Shown here in pieces: positions 36,986 through 48,478 of a stretch of DNA of 64,000 nt. The DNA comes from Beroe forskalii. Lineage: Eukaryota; Ctenophora; Nuda; Beroida; Beroidae. The notes beneath the pieces were generated by a model. That model was not told where the DNA came from. It ran no database searches and saw only the letters and a list, made by a program, of their open reading frames with translations. The stretch's first letter is position 1. Each line of letters opens with the position of its first letter. Made by a program: the position numbers and the translations under genes. The stretch is from contig WFMF01000152.1 in the NCBI GenBank assembly GCA_011033025.1, positions 1-64,000 of the forward strand. Reading direction: 5' to 3'.

Positions 36986-37699
36986 ACCTCCTTTTCATGA
37001 TTCCGTTTAAGAATGATGTGTATCGAATCAGTAAGTTTATTAACTTTTCAAGAGTTTAAGTTTATGATACGATCATACCAAAATTCAATTCCAATCGTAT
37101 TTGTTGTGGTTTATCTTTGTCTGACGTCGTCAGACCCATTATTTAAAATTTTAAAGTCGTGGCGCGAGGGGGTCAGGCAACGCCTGACAAGTTTATCTTG
37201 CTGAATTTATTTTTGGCGTGTGCTAGATAATTATTTTTCGCTGAAAATATGTTGAGTGTAAGTGAAACTTGTGTTATGGTGATCTCTGTTCATGATATCG
37301 CATTTAATTGAAATGAATTTGACTCTATATATTTGGCTTTGAATCTGTATCACTGTTAATATTTAATTGAAAGTAAATGTTGTTGTCAGTGCTGGATGAT
37401 GGAACTATGATCAAATATCATTAAATTGACAAAGTATGATCACCAATAATAAAGGATAATTTATCGTAGCCATGCCGCCTGTAGTGTTGCTAAGTAATTT
37501 CTACATGCCTTCGAACGTGCCCTGTTCGTGCTGCGCGCGTCAAATATTGGCGCGCACAGCGCCTCACATTGCCTCTGAATCCATAGGTGTGTGTCCCGTA
37601 GGGAAGCGCCGTAGCGTACACACACCTATGCGCTTAGGAAATGGGGTGCTATGAGCCATACATGGCGCTGGCTTCTAAAAATTTTATACGAAATGCGCT
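36986..37699. other. No gene; GC-rich patch
   Basis: No supported gene. It contains GCGAGGGGGTCAGGCAACGC near 37163, shared with 12046, and a CG-rich patch at 37530-37630 that resembles one near 11775 in character only. Confidence 0.35.
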
Positions 37700-37990
37700 C
37701 ACAAAAAGCACTTTTTTCAGAATTATTGCTCGGCGATCCACAAAAAGACTGTTTTTGAAGGCATCTTTGAACATATTTTGGCAATTTCAGTGAGCTTCCC
37801 GTGGAAGCTTGTTAACAAAACTTTGCACAAGAGATTCTCACCATAGCTGCCAAACTTTAAAAATTCCTTGACAGGGCATAGAAATGGCCCAAAAAGCAGG
37901 GCAAATGCAGTGAAAAACAGGGCATATATGCCTATGTATCTTTTTGAAAAATGTCGACCTTTTTTTTTTTTTTTTTTTTTTTTGGACGCC
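37700..37990 (-). repeat. Poly(T)-bordered dispersed repeat
   Basis: Ends in a 22-nt T run (poly-A on the minus strand). The sequence before it reappears, distorted, at 30920-31040 in the opposite orientation. It is likely a dispersed repeat with an A-rich segment; class not determined. Confidence 0.45.
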
Positions 37991-38014
37991 ACCCTGAAAA
38001 GGCCATCCGAGATA

Positions 38015-38890
38015 GTGCTTATTGGGTATATTTTTCGATTTTCAGGTATATTTCAGGTAAATTTCAGGTATATTTCATGAACACAGTGCTCAAAAAGGTA
38101 TATTTTTACTTTATTAGGTATATTTCCAAAATCCATCCGAGACAGTGCTTAATAGGTATATTTCCAAAATCCATCCGAGACAGTGCAGAATAGGTATATT
38201 TCCAAATACTACCCGAAACAGTGCTTGATAATTTAAGAATTTAATAGGAATATTTCCAAATTCCATCTGAGTCAGTGCTTAATAGGTATATTTCCAAGTT
38301 CCATCCGAAACAGTGCTAAATAGGTATATTTTTCCAAATTTCATCCGAGACTGTGCTTACTTAGAAGGTATATTTCAATTCTACCTGAAACAGTGCTGAT
38401 AATTTAAGAATTTAATAGGAATATTTCCAAATTCCATCTGAGCTTAAAATAATAGGTATATTTCAAGTTCCATCCGAAACAGTGCTTAATAGTATATTTC
38501 AAATTTCATCCGAGACAGTGCTTAATACTTAAAAGGTATATTTTCAAATTTATCAGAGAGACAGTGCTTAATACTTAAAAGGTATATTTTCAAATTCATC
38601 TGAGTCAAAGCAGTGCTTATTACTTAAAAGGTATATTTCCAAATTCCATCCGAGTCAGTGCTTATACAATTTAATAGGCATTTTTCAAATTCCATCCGAG
38701 ACAGTGCTTAATTTTAGTATATTTCCAAATTTCATCCGAGAGCCAGTGCTTACATTAAAAAGGTATATTTTCAAATTCTATCCGAGACAGTGCTTAATAC
38801 TTAAAGGTATATTTCAAATTTCCATCCGAGACAAAAAGTGACTTAAAAGGTATATTTCCAAATTACCCGAGTCAGTGCATAATATAATTT
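38015..38890. repeat. ~37-bp GGTATATTTCCAAATTCCAT minisatellite
   Basis: About twenty copies of a unit reading GGTATATTTCCAAATTCCAT then CCGAGACAGTGCTTAATA. Length varies through small indels and extra TTAAAA pieces. Upstream, shorter TTTCAGGTATA units (38035-38080) look like the array start. Confidence 0.9.
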
Positions 38891-39675
38891 AAAATATATA
38901 GTTAAATTTCAAGACTAATTGTAAATACATCATTATCCACATGATCTTGGGGAAGATACATAGTAATAGAAATTACTGACAAAGCAATTTCACCAAGTAC
39001 CTAAATGGCAATCTGGATTTCCTCATGTTTATCACGACTCATGAGCATCTCCCTATATATTCTCAATTCTCTTCCCTTGGTTTATACCAACCGCGCGCCA
39101 TTATGCTGAGAATATTGGGGTTGTGGGAGAACAGCTAAAATTTGTGAGATGACGTCATCATCATGGTTTTAGGGTGTCTAGAACATGTGTATTTCGCACA
39201 CAGACGATGTAGTAGGGAATTAGATAATGTCAGAACCATTTGTTCACTGACTGTAATTAAATTATAAATTTAATATGGATTTTAAGTATTTAACATACGT
39301 ATTAAATGGAGGGGAGAGACTGAGAGAGAGGAAGACTCGTCAGGATTTCGCCACTCAATGTTTGAATTAAATAAGTGTTAGTGGTTTGATGAATTTAGCA
39401 GACACGAGCGAGTGTTAAATAATATTTATTTCACGTGAGGTGTAAATACTGAACAGATTATAATCTGAATGTGTTGAATTTTCTTTGAATTTTACGGCAG
39501 GCGAAGCTGAAAGACTTGTCACAGCTCAGAGCAAGTCCAAGAAACCATATCCTTATTTTCTTGTTAATAATCCATTACAAATTCAAAAATGGGCCAAAAA
39601 TGGGAAATTTATTAAATTTCCCCCAATGATATGATCGTGGATAAAGTTTATTGTATGAATGATTTAAAAACTATA
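38891..39675. other. No gene; 3' flank of the ankyrin exon
   Basis: AT-rich. If the exon at 39676-39869 is terminal on the minus strand, its 3' UTR would lie here. Confidence 0.4.
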
Positions 39676-39869
39676 TCAAACATAATATATTGAATCCTTG
39701 CCAAAGGTCAGGGGAACTCCACCTCTAACGAAAACTCTCACTAAGGTGACGTGTCCCAGTTCACATGCTACGTGGAGGGCAGTGGAACCCATGTCATCCA
39801 CCTCCATACCAGACAACTTGGTGTTCTTCAACAACCAACACACGGAGTTAGTGTGGTTGTACTGCGTTG
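39676..39869 (-). CDS. Ankyrin-repeat exon, probably terminal
   Basis: The minus-strand acceptor CTCTCAG is followed by TQYNHTNSVCWLLKN, then MGSTALHVACELGHVTLVRV, an ankyrin helix pair, then GGVPLTFGKDSIYYV and a stop at 39678-39676. The exon phase completes the one base left by the exon ending at 51208, giving GNTPLHI-A-TQYNHTNS, a correct ankyrin junction, so the two are probably one gene. The spacing of NTPLHIA...LL...TALHVACELG resembles the ankyrin part of iPLA2-beta (PLA2G6), but short ankyrin matches are not decisive. Partial copies of this exon lie at 39957, 40159, 41946, 49891 and 50035. Confidence 0.6.
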
Positions 39870-39879
39870 CTGAGAGGGG

Positions 39880-40262
39880 GGGTGTTAACAGAAAGTGGGG
39901 GGAGTTAACAGTTAGTGGGGGTAACAGAAAGTGGGGGAGTTAACAGAAAGTTGGGGGTGGAACCCATGTCATCCACCTTCATGCACGATAACTTGGTGTT
40001 CTTCATCAACCAACAGCCGCAGTTAGTGTGGTTGTAATGCGTTGCTGGGGTGGGGGTGTTAACAGAAAGTGGGGGTTTTAACAGAAAATGGGGGGAGGGG
40101 GGGGAGTTAACAGTTAGTGGGGGTAACAGAAAGTGGGGGAGTTAACAGAAAGTTGGGGGTGGAACCCATGTCATCCACCTTCATGCACGATAACTTGGTG
40201 TTCTTCATCAACCAACAGCCGCAGTTAGTGTGGTTGTACTGTGTTGCTGGGGAGTTTAACAG
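39880..40262 (-). repeat. Tandem partial ankyrin-exon copies with GTTAACAGAAAGTGGGGG
   Basis: Two ~88-bp copies (39957-40044 and 40159-40246) repeat the acceptor and first ~28 codons of the ankyrin exon up to the codons for MGST. The sequence then turns into GTTAACAGAAAGTGGGG minisatellite instead of the rest of the repeat. They share substitutions absent from the full exon (CGCWLM for VCWLL), so one came from the other. They could not yield a working ankyrin repeat. Confidence 0.75.
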
Positions 40263-41139
40263 GAAAGGGTGGATGTGTAACACCACAGAAAGTGGGGGAG
40301 TTTACACTTTGTACTGGTACAAAATATTGGTACTATATGGCGTTATTTTTTGACAATCAATTTCGTTGTCCTACGCATTCAACATCAGGTCTCAAATTTA
40401 ATTGTAACGGGATGACAAATAATCTGGACAAATTGCATTGTGAGCTTTTGAGCAAGTTGACACCAACTTTTAGAAATCAGATAGGTATGATTATCCAAGA
40501 CCTTTCAAGCCTGCAGATTGAGAATAAAATCATGGGACCATTGAAAATGTTGTTTTTCCATTCATAGCTTCATCCCCCCCCCCTAAAAAAGGGGGGATGA
40601 AGATTTTGGGTCAGTTAAGTTAGGTGGGGGGTTGCCCTAATTTCAATGATTCTGGGGGTACTTGGACAGAAGGGGGAGTGAAAAAATTAAGGGGGGATTG
40701 GGATCTGGCAGAAGAATTTCCAAATTTGAGATGGAAATCATATTTCCGTGCGAAATATTTTTTCTCAGATCCTCTGGCTTCTGGGGGTTATGCCCCCAGA
40801 CCCCCGCTATCTTTTTTTAAGACTGCCAAATCACTACGATACTGCAATTCCCTGCCATTTTCAAGTGATATCAACTTAACAGATGCGTTTCTATGTTTTT
40901 ATATTCTGTTGACAATATCCCTGAGCCTGAGGCTTGGTTTCATGCCATGATTCCCTTACAAGTGTCCCTTAACAGCTTCATAATATATTAAAGGATTAAT
41001 TGACATTAAAATAATTGAACATTAAAATAATTGAACTTCATTAAAATAATTGAACTTCATTACCATTTCAGTCATTAGGAATATCATATTATATTAAAAC
41101 TCATATACATATATTTCCATATGGAGGGTGTCACTGTCC
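40263..41139. other. No firm gene; possible weak LINE tail
   Basis: Contains a C/G-run hairpin at 40574-40605. A plus frame near 40820-40860 reads CNSLPFSSDINLTDAF, faintly like the KLWNSLP tail of LINEs, too weak to call. Otherwise nothing is recognised. Confidence 0.35.
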
Positions 41140-41640
41140 CAATTTCCTTTTTTTGAGTTTGAGACTGATTTTTGGGACAATTTGGACAACTGGGACATTT
41201 GGGAAATTGAAACAAGCAAAAAGATGAAAAAATCAGTCATTTATCATTTTTAAAATTGATCCCAGTTTTTCAATCATTGAAATGAAAGTTATATTCCTAC
41301 TACTATACTTAGTACGTACTTTGGTTTTGTTTGTTTGCAAAACAAAATCATTTGAGCCCCAGTTGTCTCTGTAACTTTTGTCCCAATTGTCCAAAATGTC
41401 CCATTTGTCAAAGTCTGCATTCACATTTTTGAGTCCCATTTGGTCCATTTTCTCTGTCCCATTTGTCCCAGTCCGCATTCACTGTTTTGAGTCCCATTTA
41501 TTCAATTTTCGCTGGACTCTCATTTGTCCCAAATGCCCCAATTGTCCCATTTGTCCCAAATGCCCCAATTGTCCTATTTGTCCCTGTTCCAATCCACTTT
41601 TTCTTAAAGTTTGGGACAATTGGAAGTGACATCCCCCCTA
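41140..41640. repeat. Strand-switching TTTGTCCCAATTGTCCCA repeat
   Basis: GGGACAATTTGGACAACTGG-type units near 41160-41210 are followed at 41340-41590 by the opposite polarity (CCCATTTGTCCCAAATGCCC). The Cys/Pro- and Val/Pro-rich frames over it are repeat translation. Confidence 0.75.
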
Positions 41641-41945
41641 TAGTTTGCTCCATAAACTTCTTTCGCCTAGATTCCTATGAAGGCCTCCTCGTGTATATTA
41701 TACGGCACCCAAATGCTCTTTTAAAAGAGAAAAAACCCTTGTTTTGAAAAGGTCTACGAGAAATATCTCAGGGGCCTGGCCCCATCACGGCGCTGGCAAG
41801 CGCCCGCAGCGCAAGTTCGCTCACACCTCTAGGGCATCTCTCGGCCCGAAGGCAACAGCCGAGAGATAGTGCTGCCCGTAAAGGAGGGATGTTCTCCATT
41901 CGTGGAACTCTTCCGAACCGCTTCAGTGCCTCTCTGTATGTAAGG
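41641..41945. other. No gene; junction before the inverted duplication
   Basis: A GC-rich segment (41760-41930) with no recognised feature lies immediately outside the left palindrome arm. Confidence 0.35.
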
Positions 41946-44430
41946 TTTGTTGCTCTAGAACACCAAGTTGTCGGGCATGGAGGTGGATGACATGGGATCT
42001 ACTGCCCCCCCCCCCACTTACTGTTAAGCCTGTGTCTACTAAAACCCCCTGTCAGCAGCGCTGGGACCCCCTTCCCCGGACTTTATTTTTCACTTCCGTC
42101 CTCCATTAAACCAATCCCCCACCAGCTCCATTCATCAAACCCCAATTACAAAACCTCCGCAAACATTCCTCCTCGCTGACGATACTTCCCACCTTCAGAG
42201 GGTAAGGCTCTCTCCTCCCGTCAGCCCAAGGCCCCCATACTTAACCCAGGATACCCCTGCTCGGATTTTCACCACATCGCCTCACGACAGCAATCCGCGT
42301 GCGAATATTAATTCAATTTTATTTTATTTAATTCTATTTAATCCCACGTTGAAGTGCGGCTTTTTCGCAGACTTATCTCCACACTTTGTGATTGTTAGTG
42401 ACACCTCCGCCCGAGAAATACTTGTGCATTATAGTCCATGGTTAATTTATCCACAGCACAAATGATTCATTGACTGTCCTCGTCATTAAATACTCGTCAT
42501 TAGGAGCTCGCTTCTCCACACGCATATCAACTGAAATTGTTCAAGTTAGGCATTGAGGGTGTGCAAACTGTTAACATAATACTGACAGATCGTGTTCTAC
42601 GTGATTTTGTGGGCATCAAAAATATGGGGATTTTTTCGGAAAATCCCCAAATTTCGTACCTTATAAATATATCTCATATGCTATAATAAAGTTTAGACCA
42701 CATATAAGTTTAAGATGAAATTATGAAGACACCTAACATGGCATTGATAAATCTACGTTTGTCTGGTTACCCATTGTAAGCCCAGAGCACTTGTTTGATT
42801 TTAGGTCTCGAATCATTACTAACATTATTGACTCTTTTTTATTCACTCCCATCATGACACTTGCATAAATGTATGAGCAATGAACATGATGTGAATTATT
42901 CCTAAATTCCTTTCATTATTATTATTTTGGCCTAAAAATCAACTCACCACCGTCTTCTATGTCCATTGTGTCTTCCTCCTGAATGGTCTTGCTGCTGACA
43001 AGGGCAATCATTCCAAGGAGTAAGATTATTTGGAAGAACTTCATCTTTCAAAATGGAATTTGCTAGGACCTTCCTGTGAAATTTGTTTATAGATCAGGGA
43101 CTCACAATTTCCCGTGAGCACATCAGATACGGAAGTTCGACAGCCCGGAAGTTAGGCACTCTCACTGCTTGTCGAACATCCGGTCGCCAACAGAATGAAT
43201 TCCGACAGTCCAAAAGCGTCACAGATTTTATCCTGTCGGACGAATTTCGACAGGACAAGTTGGTCAACCTTAAAATCGCGAAAAAGATGGCGCGCTATGT
43301 CATGTTGCTTGAAAGCAGTTGAAAATCGGAGTGGCCTTGATCTAGCAGCATTGCAGGATTCAGACTGCCGTCATCTGGGTACGCACCGGGCGAAAATGAG
43401 AGCAAGGTGGGGTTTCAAAGATGTCTGCACAAACGGCGCTTTCCCGGCGGAGTCGACTCCGCGCGGAACCGTTCGGACTTCGGCGGACTCCGCCAAAATT
43501 TTTCGCCAGCGGACACCAAAAATATTTATCATATTAATTGACGAAAAATATTGAAAAAATCTTCAATTCAAGTATTCAAATTGTGGAAGAAAAATGGGAA
43601 ATATGGGAAGAAAATAGGAAAAATCGAGCCGATAATTTCGAAGTTTTCTTGAAATTTGAAGTGGATGGATCGAGCGTGAATATTAATGTCCGTGAAGTTT
43701 TAGGTGCGTGAAACATAAATTCGTGATAATTATGTCCGATAAGGTGCAGTGGAACAGTGCGTAATAATTTATTTCGCACAATGGAGCCAGTTCTACCTTC
43801 ATATCATAATTTAAAACATTTCCTTGTGTTTTGTTTGAAAATATTTCATTTTGGGAATTGGACAAAATTTCGTTGTCCAAAATATTAAATAACCTAAAAT
43901 TGGATTTGACATCCCCCATCCCCCTTGCACTATAATAAGATTCAGAAAGGATTCCAAATCGAAAATAGCAACAGTATACCATTAGGTTTGTTCGGAGGTT
44001 ATAAACTTTTACTTATAAAGAACTGATTCTAAAACAGATGGTCGCCGGTCTCTGGTAACTCCTTTGTCCTTACAATGGAAAGAGCCTGGAGTGCGAAAAA
44101 TAAAGCCTTAGTGCTAAAGTTAACTGAGTGGGATGAATGAATAAAACGAGGTAAATGTAATAAAAGATTTTTCTCTATTATTAATACAAATAAAACTATC
44201 TTTTCAAATAAAACTGTCTTTTATTTTTCGCATAACAATCAATCAATAGATTATATAACACCTGGATTCCAGCAACTGGTGAGTTAATACTGCAACTTTT
44301 GCAATTCACGTTTTTATATTATTCTATTAAGAATCAAGTATGGTGCAACAGTGAACACATCCATTAGGTATGTACTATTAACCTATTAATAACTTATCAA
44401 GACTATTGGAGTATGGGGAAGAAATGAACA
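41946..44430. repeat. Left arm of a large inverted duplication
   Basis: Reverse-complement match to 47100-49951. Outer end: TTGCTCTAGAACACCAAGTT, inside an ankyrin-exon copy. Inner end: GAGTATGGGGAAGAAATGAA then C. The arms are collinear with scattered substitutions (about 12 in the 300 bp compared at 43683-43982), and the left arm lacks about 365 bp present at about 49040-49400. It carries a broken copy of the secreted-peptide gene. Confidence 0.9.
42442..43044 (-). pseudogene. Secreted-peptide gene, left-arm copy with deleted 3' end
   Basis: Exon 1 (43044-42948) encodes the same signal peptide and acidic propeptide as the right-arm gene, differing by V6I and A20T, with the same GGTG|GTGAGT donor. 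Exon 2 starts at 42530 after the same TTTCAG acceptor and keeps the VEKRAPNDEY segment. A deletion of ~365 bp then joins it to downstream sequence. The predicted C-terminus becomes LMTRTVNESFVLWIN and stop, with no cysteines; the AATAAA is gone too. It could still be transcribed, but it lacks the disulfide loop of the intact copy. Confidence 0.65.
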
Positions 44431-44694
44431 ACACAGTAACTCGCTCGCGGCTTTTGCAAGGCCAAAAAGGATCACTGCAAGAGCACCTCTTGTCGTTTTG
44501 ATTTCCGTTTATTAGTCAAGGTTTGGGTTCAGTGTTGCCCATTAGCGCAATATTAGGGGGGGGCTACAGGAGAGCAAACAACAGTAATGGGAATGGTGTA
44601 AGATTTAAAGACAAAGTACTAATAGTTATAGGAACCAACTCTCGTATGTTGAATTAGGTTTAATCACAAAGAAGCAATACTATTAGTTTTAGTA

Positions 44695-44979
44695 TTACTT
44701 TAATGGAAGCAAGAATTGCGCCTGCCGCCACAATTCTTGTTTGTCCGATGTTCCTGTATGCAGGCGCTTAATTTCCCTCCCCCGCGGTGCTTGATGTAAC
44801 CTTACCAGATCATGATACAACAGGCACTCCAAACTGTAGGTATATAAATACTGCGGCAATGCTGCGCGCGACCACCCAGAACACGCATTGGCACGTGCCA
44901 TTTCTTCTAAAATTCTAGCGCGCGCATCCGTACGACGTAGCAAGGTGTTGTTATCAGTTCGTTGTAGATTTCGCGACAT
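44695..44979 (-). CDS. Hypothetical 94-residue protein in the palindrome spacer
   Basis: ATG at 44979 lies in an AACAAAATGTCG context and the frame runs 94 codons: MSRNLQRTDNNTLL..., Arg/Leu-rich, with ARARILEEMARANACSGW in the middle. No domain recognised, no signal peptide, no membrane segment. The open frame extends upstream into the end of the neighbouring MITE, so its 5' limit is uncertain. It may be a chance frame or one exon of an unrecognised gene. Confidence 0.3.
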   Translation of the reverse strand: MSRNLQRTDNNTLLRRTDARARILEEMARANACSGWSRAALPQYLYTYSLECLLYHDLVRLHQAPRGREIKRLHTGTSDKQELWRQAQFLLPLK

Positions 44980-45050
44980 TTTGTTGAATTGGTTTACGCT
45001 TTGCATCAGTTTGTGTCCCCGTTTATTTAAAATGTGCTGTTTATACTTAA

Positions 45051-46567
45051 AGGACCAATACACTATACTGAAGTTGCCGATTTTATTTTACTACCAGCTT
45101 CATTTCATAAAATTATGCAGATTAGTGAAAACCCGAGCTCTCTATCTGCTTTCTACACTGAGTTACAGCGATATTAAGTGTACGTAATTTGATCATGCTT
45201 CTACGTCATAAATCACTGATTCGCAGGAAGAGGAATGTATCACGCACTGCGTAATATCATAGTTTACATTAGAACGTAGTCGGAAATCATTGTTTGCTTG
45301 TCGTGTATTGTTCCACCCTGTTTACTAATATTTTTGAGGGACAATAATTACATAGTTTGGAATTGATATTAATTACGAGGGATCAACTAACTAATAAGCT
45401 AACAGTATATTTGCATTACTGATTAATATGATATATCAAATCAAGGGAAGTGAGCAACTGAGCACATTAGCTTTATGAATACCACCGTACAGATAGGAAA
45501 TTAACTCCTACTGCTCTAGTGTTTTACTGGCTCCACTTCAAAAATCAGTTCAGAACTCAGTTTCCTAGAGTATGAACTAGAGTATGAACACTGTAGGTAC
45601 TGGTCTGGAGTCCATGGAATCCACTTAGATTCATTCATCAGAATGGTCAATGGACATGTCAAGTTCATCGTCATTGGACTATTGAACTTATGATTTCGAA
45701 TGTCCCTCATTGTATTTGATCATTAACTGTTAGTTTCAGTCCTATCAGATGGTTTTATGATTACGTACAATTGGACCCATCAGAAATTTTAGATTATAGG
45801 ACTTATGATGTTCATCGGACCACAATTACCATAATCACATCAACATTAGCTGAATTTTCTTAGCCAAGTTAGATTTGCCCAGAACATACATTGCGTTTGT
45901 TTAAGAAGTTAAAAAAGTTAGAAACATATTAATATTGCAATGAATATTGTCAATAAATCAATTAAGCATTGTCAACCCATTACATTATACTTAATCGGAC
46001 CAAATTTTTGGGAATTTGGGGTGTCAGATGGGCACAATTGGACAATACCATCTATGATCAACGGATGTTTCGACCGACGACTCCTGGAAGTGACTTAAAG
46101 ATCAATATTTAATGATACCTTCAATATAAAAGACAAGATTTGCTAATTTTTACCGCTTTTAATATGTATGATCCAGAAGCATTTGCTTCATCATTTTTCA
46201 AAGATTTTACCAAATTAGATAATTAGCACAATAATAGAAACCAGTTGATATCATCCATAGTCACCAATTTGAGTAAACAATGCACCCCTGAACCAAAACA
46301 AAACAACACAAAACAACACAAAACACATCATTATACAGTGTTTATACAGCGCTCAGAGGCGTAGCAGCACTAATTGTAATCGATATCAGTGATTCGTGAC
46401 GTATCATAGCGGAATACAGAGTTACACTTTACACGCTTGTATCTCAGAAATTAGATCACGTAGAGAGATCGGAATTTCACTAAAGTGTGTGTAATAAATT
46501 GCTGCGTAATATTGGATGATTAATCATTTAATTTTTTAAACTCGATTCTATATAGTGTATTGGTCCT
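45051..46567. mobile_element. 1.5-kb MITE flanked by TTAA
   Basis: AGGACCAATACACTATA at 45051 and its reverse complement ending at 46567 are the element ends, each flanked directly by TTAA (45047-45050 and 46568-46571). Inverted homology continues for about 190 bp, diverged, through blocks such as AGTGAAA...GATCTCTCTA, GTGTAA and CGTCA(T/C)(A/G)AATCACTGAT. TTAA target duplication is the rule for piggyBac-type elements. There is no transposase frame, so it is a non-autonomous element; superfamily inferred from the TTAA only. Confidence 0.7.
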
Positions 46568-48478
46568 TTAACGAAGTAGGTAGCTTCATTAACTTCAAAT
46601 AACTTTGCCACATTATCATCTAAGCACGTTCTAGTTATTGGCTGAGTGATCATCAAAAATTGAAATTTCGTGATGGGAAATTTATGCAATTTATACAATT
46701 CAAGCATAGATGTTAGATTATGACACTGATTCAATAATAGTAAACATTGTCTTTACAATCAGGACTTAATAGTTGATATCACTTTTCATCTGATCTTCAA
46801 AATTTCATGCTTTCGTTTTCTGTTTCAATGCTGTCGCCTGTCACTCGTTCCGTAAAGAATTATTCGGCTGTCACATCGACGACCGTATTTTTTAAACCCT
46901 TTCGAATTCAGTATACAGTCGAATAGTAATGCAGTTTGGTACTAAACTAAATGCAGAACCGAAGCCTTATCCCTCAATCCATAGCCCAACTCACTGCTCT
47001 TAAGATTTTAGTTCGCGAATTCTTCAACAGCCCTTTAATTTAGAATTGATCATTATTTTGGAGGGTTTGAGCATGTGGCACGGATGGACCGAGTCAGCTT
47101 GTTCATTTCTTCCCCATACTCCAATAGTCTTGATAAGTTATTAATAGTACATACCTAATGGATGTGTTCACTGTTGCACCATACTTGATTCTTAATAGAA
47201 TAATATAAAAACGTGAATTGCAAAAGTTGCAGTATTAACTCACCAGTTACTGAAATCCAGGTGTTATATAATCTATTGATTGATTGTTATGCGAAAAATA
47301 AAAGATAGTTTTATTTGAAAAGATAGTTTTATTTGTATTAATAGTAGAGAAAAATCTTTTATTACATTTACCTCGTTTTATTCATTCATCTCACTCAGTT
47401 AACTTAAGCACTCAGGCTTTATTTTTCGCACTCCAGGCTCTTTCCATTGTAAGGACTAAGGCGTTACCAGAGACCGGCGACCATCTGTTTTAGAATCAGT
47501 TCTTTATAAGTAAAAGTTTATAACCTCCGAACAAACCTAATGGTATACTGTTGCTATTTTCAATTTGGAATCCTTTCTGAATCTTATTATAGTGCAAGGG
47601 GGATGGGGGATGTCAATTCCAATTTTGGGTTATTTAATATTTTGGACGACGAAATTTTGTCCAATTCCCAAAATGAAATATTTTCAAACAAAACACAAGG
47701 AAATGTTTTAAATTATGATATGAAGGTAGAACTGGCTCCATTGTGCGAAATAAATTATTACGCACTGTTCCACTGCACCTTATCGGACATAATAATCACG
47801 GACTTAAGTTTCACTGACCTAAAACTTCGCGGACATTGATATTCACGCTCGATCCAGCCACTTCAAATTTCAAGAAAACTTCTAAATTATTGGCTCAATT
47901 TTTCCCATTTTCTTCCCATATTTCCCTTTTTTCTTCCACAACTTGAATACTTGAATTTTAAGAATTTTTCAACATTTTTCGCAAATTAATATGTTAAATA
48001 TTTTCGGTGTCCGCCGGCGAAAAATTATGGTGGAGTCCGCCGAAGTCCGAGTGGTTCCACGTGGAGTCGACTCCGCCGGGGAAAGCGCCGTTTGTGCAGA
48101 CATCTTTGAAACCCCACCTTGCTCTCATTTTTGCCCGGTGCGTACCCAGAAGACGGCAGTCTGAAGGCTACAATGCCGCTAGATCAAGGCCATTCCGATT
48201 TTCAACTGCTTTCAAGCAACATGACATAGCGCGCCATCTTTTTCGCGATTTTAAGGTTGACCAACTTGTCTTGTCGAAATTCGTTCGACAGAATAAAACC
48301 TGTCACGTTTTGGACTGTCGGGATTCAGTCTGTTGGCGACCGGATGTTCGACAAGCAGTGGGAGTGCCTGACTTCCGGGCTGTCGAACTTCCGTATCTGA
48401 TGTGCTCACGGGAAATTGCGAGTCCCTGATCTATTAACAAATTTCACAGGAAGGTCCTAGCAAATTCCATTTTGAAAG

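Noticed and set aside
40820-40930. LINE C-terminal tail (CNSLPFSSDIN)
   Set aside because: Only a five-residue resemblance to KLWNSLP, with no supporting motif upstream.
43683-43982. 99-codon frame present intact in both palindrome arms (also 47540-47839)
   Set aside because: About nine of the eleven or so codon differences between the arms change the amino acid and few are silent, so it shows no sign of protein constraint; the open frame is shared only by recent duplication.
48007-48429. 140-codon frame upstream of the peptide gene
   Set aside because: The matching left-arm region has no equivalent frame of that length on the corresponding strand and no domain is seen; it is more likely the promoter and 5' region of the peptide gene.
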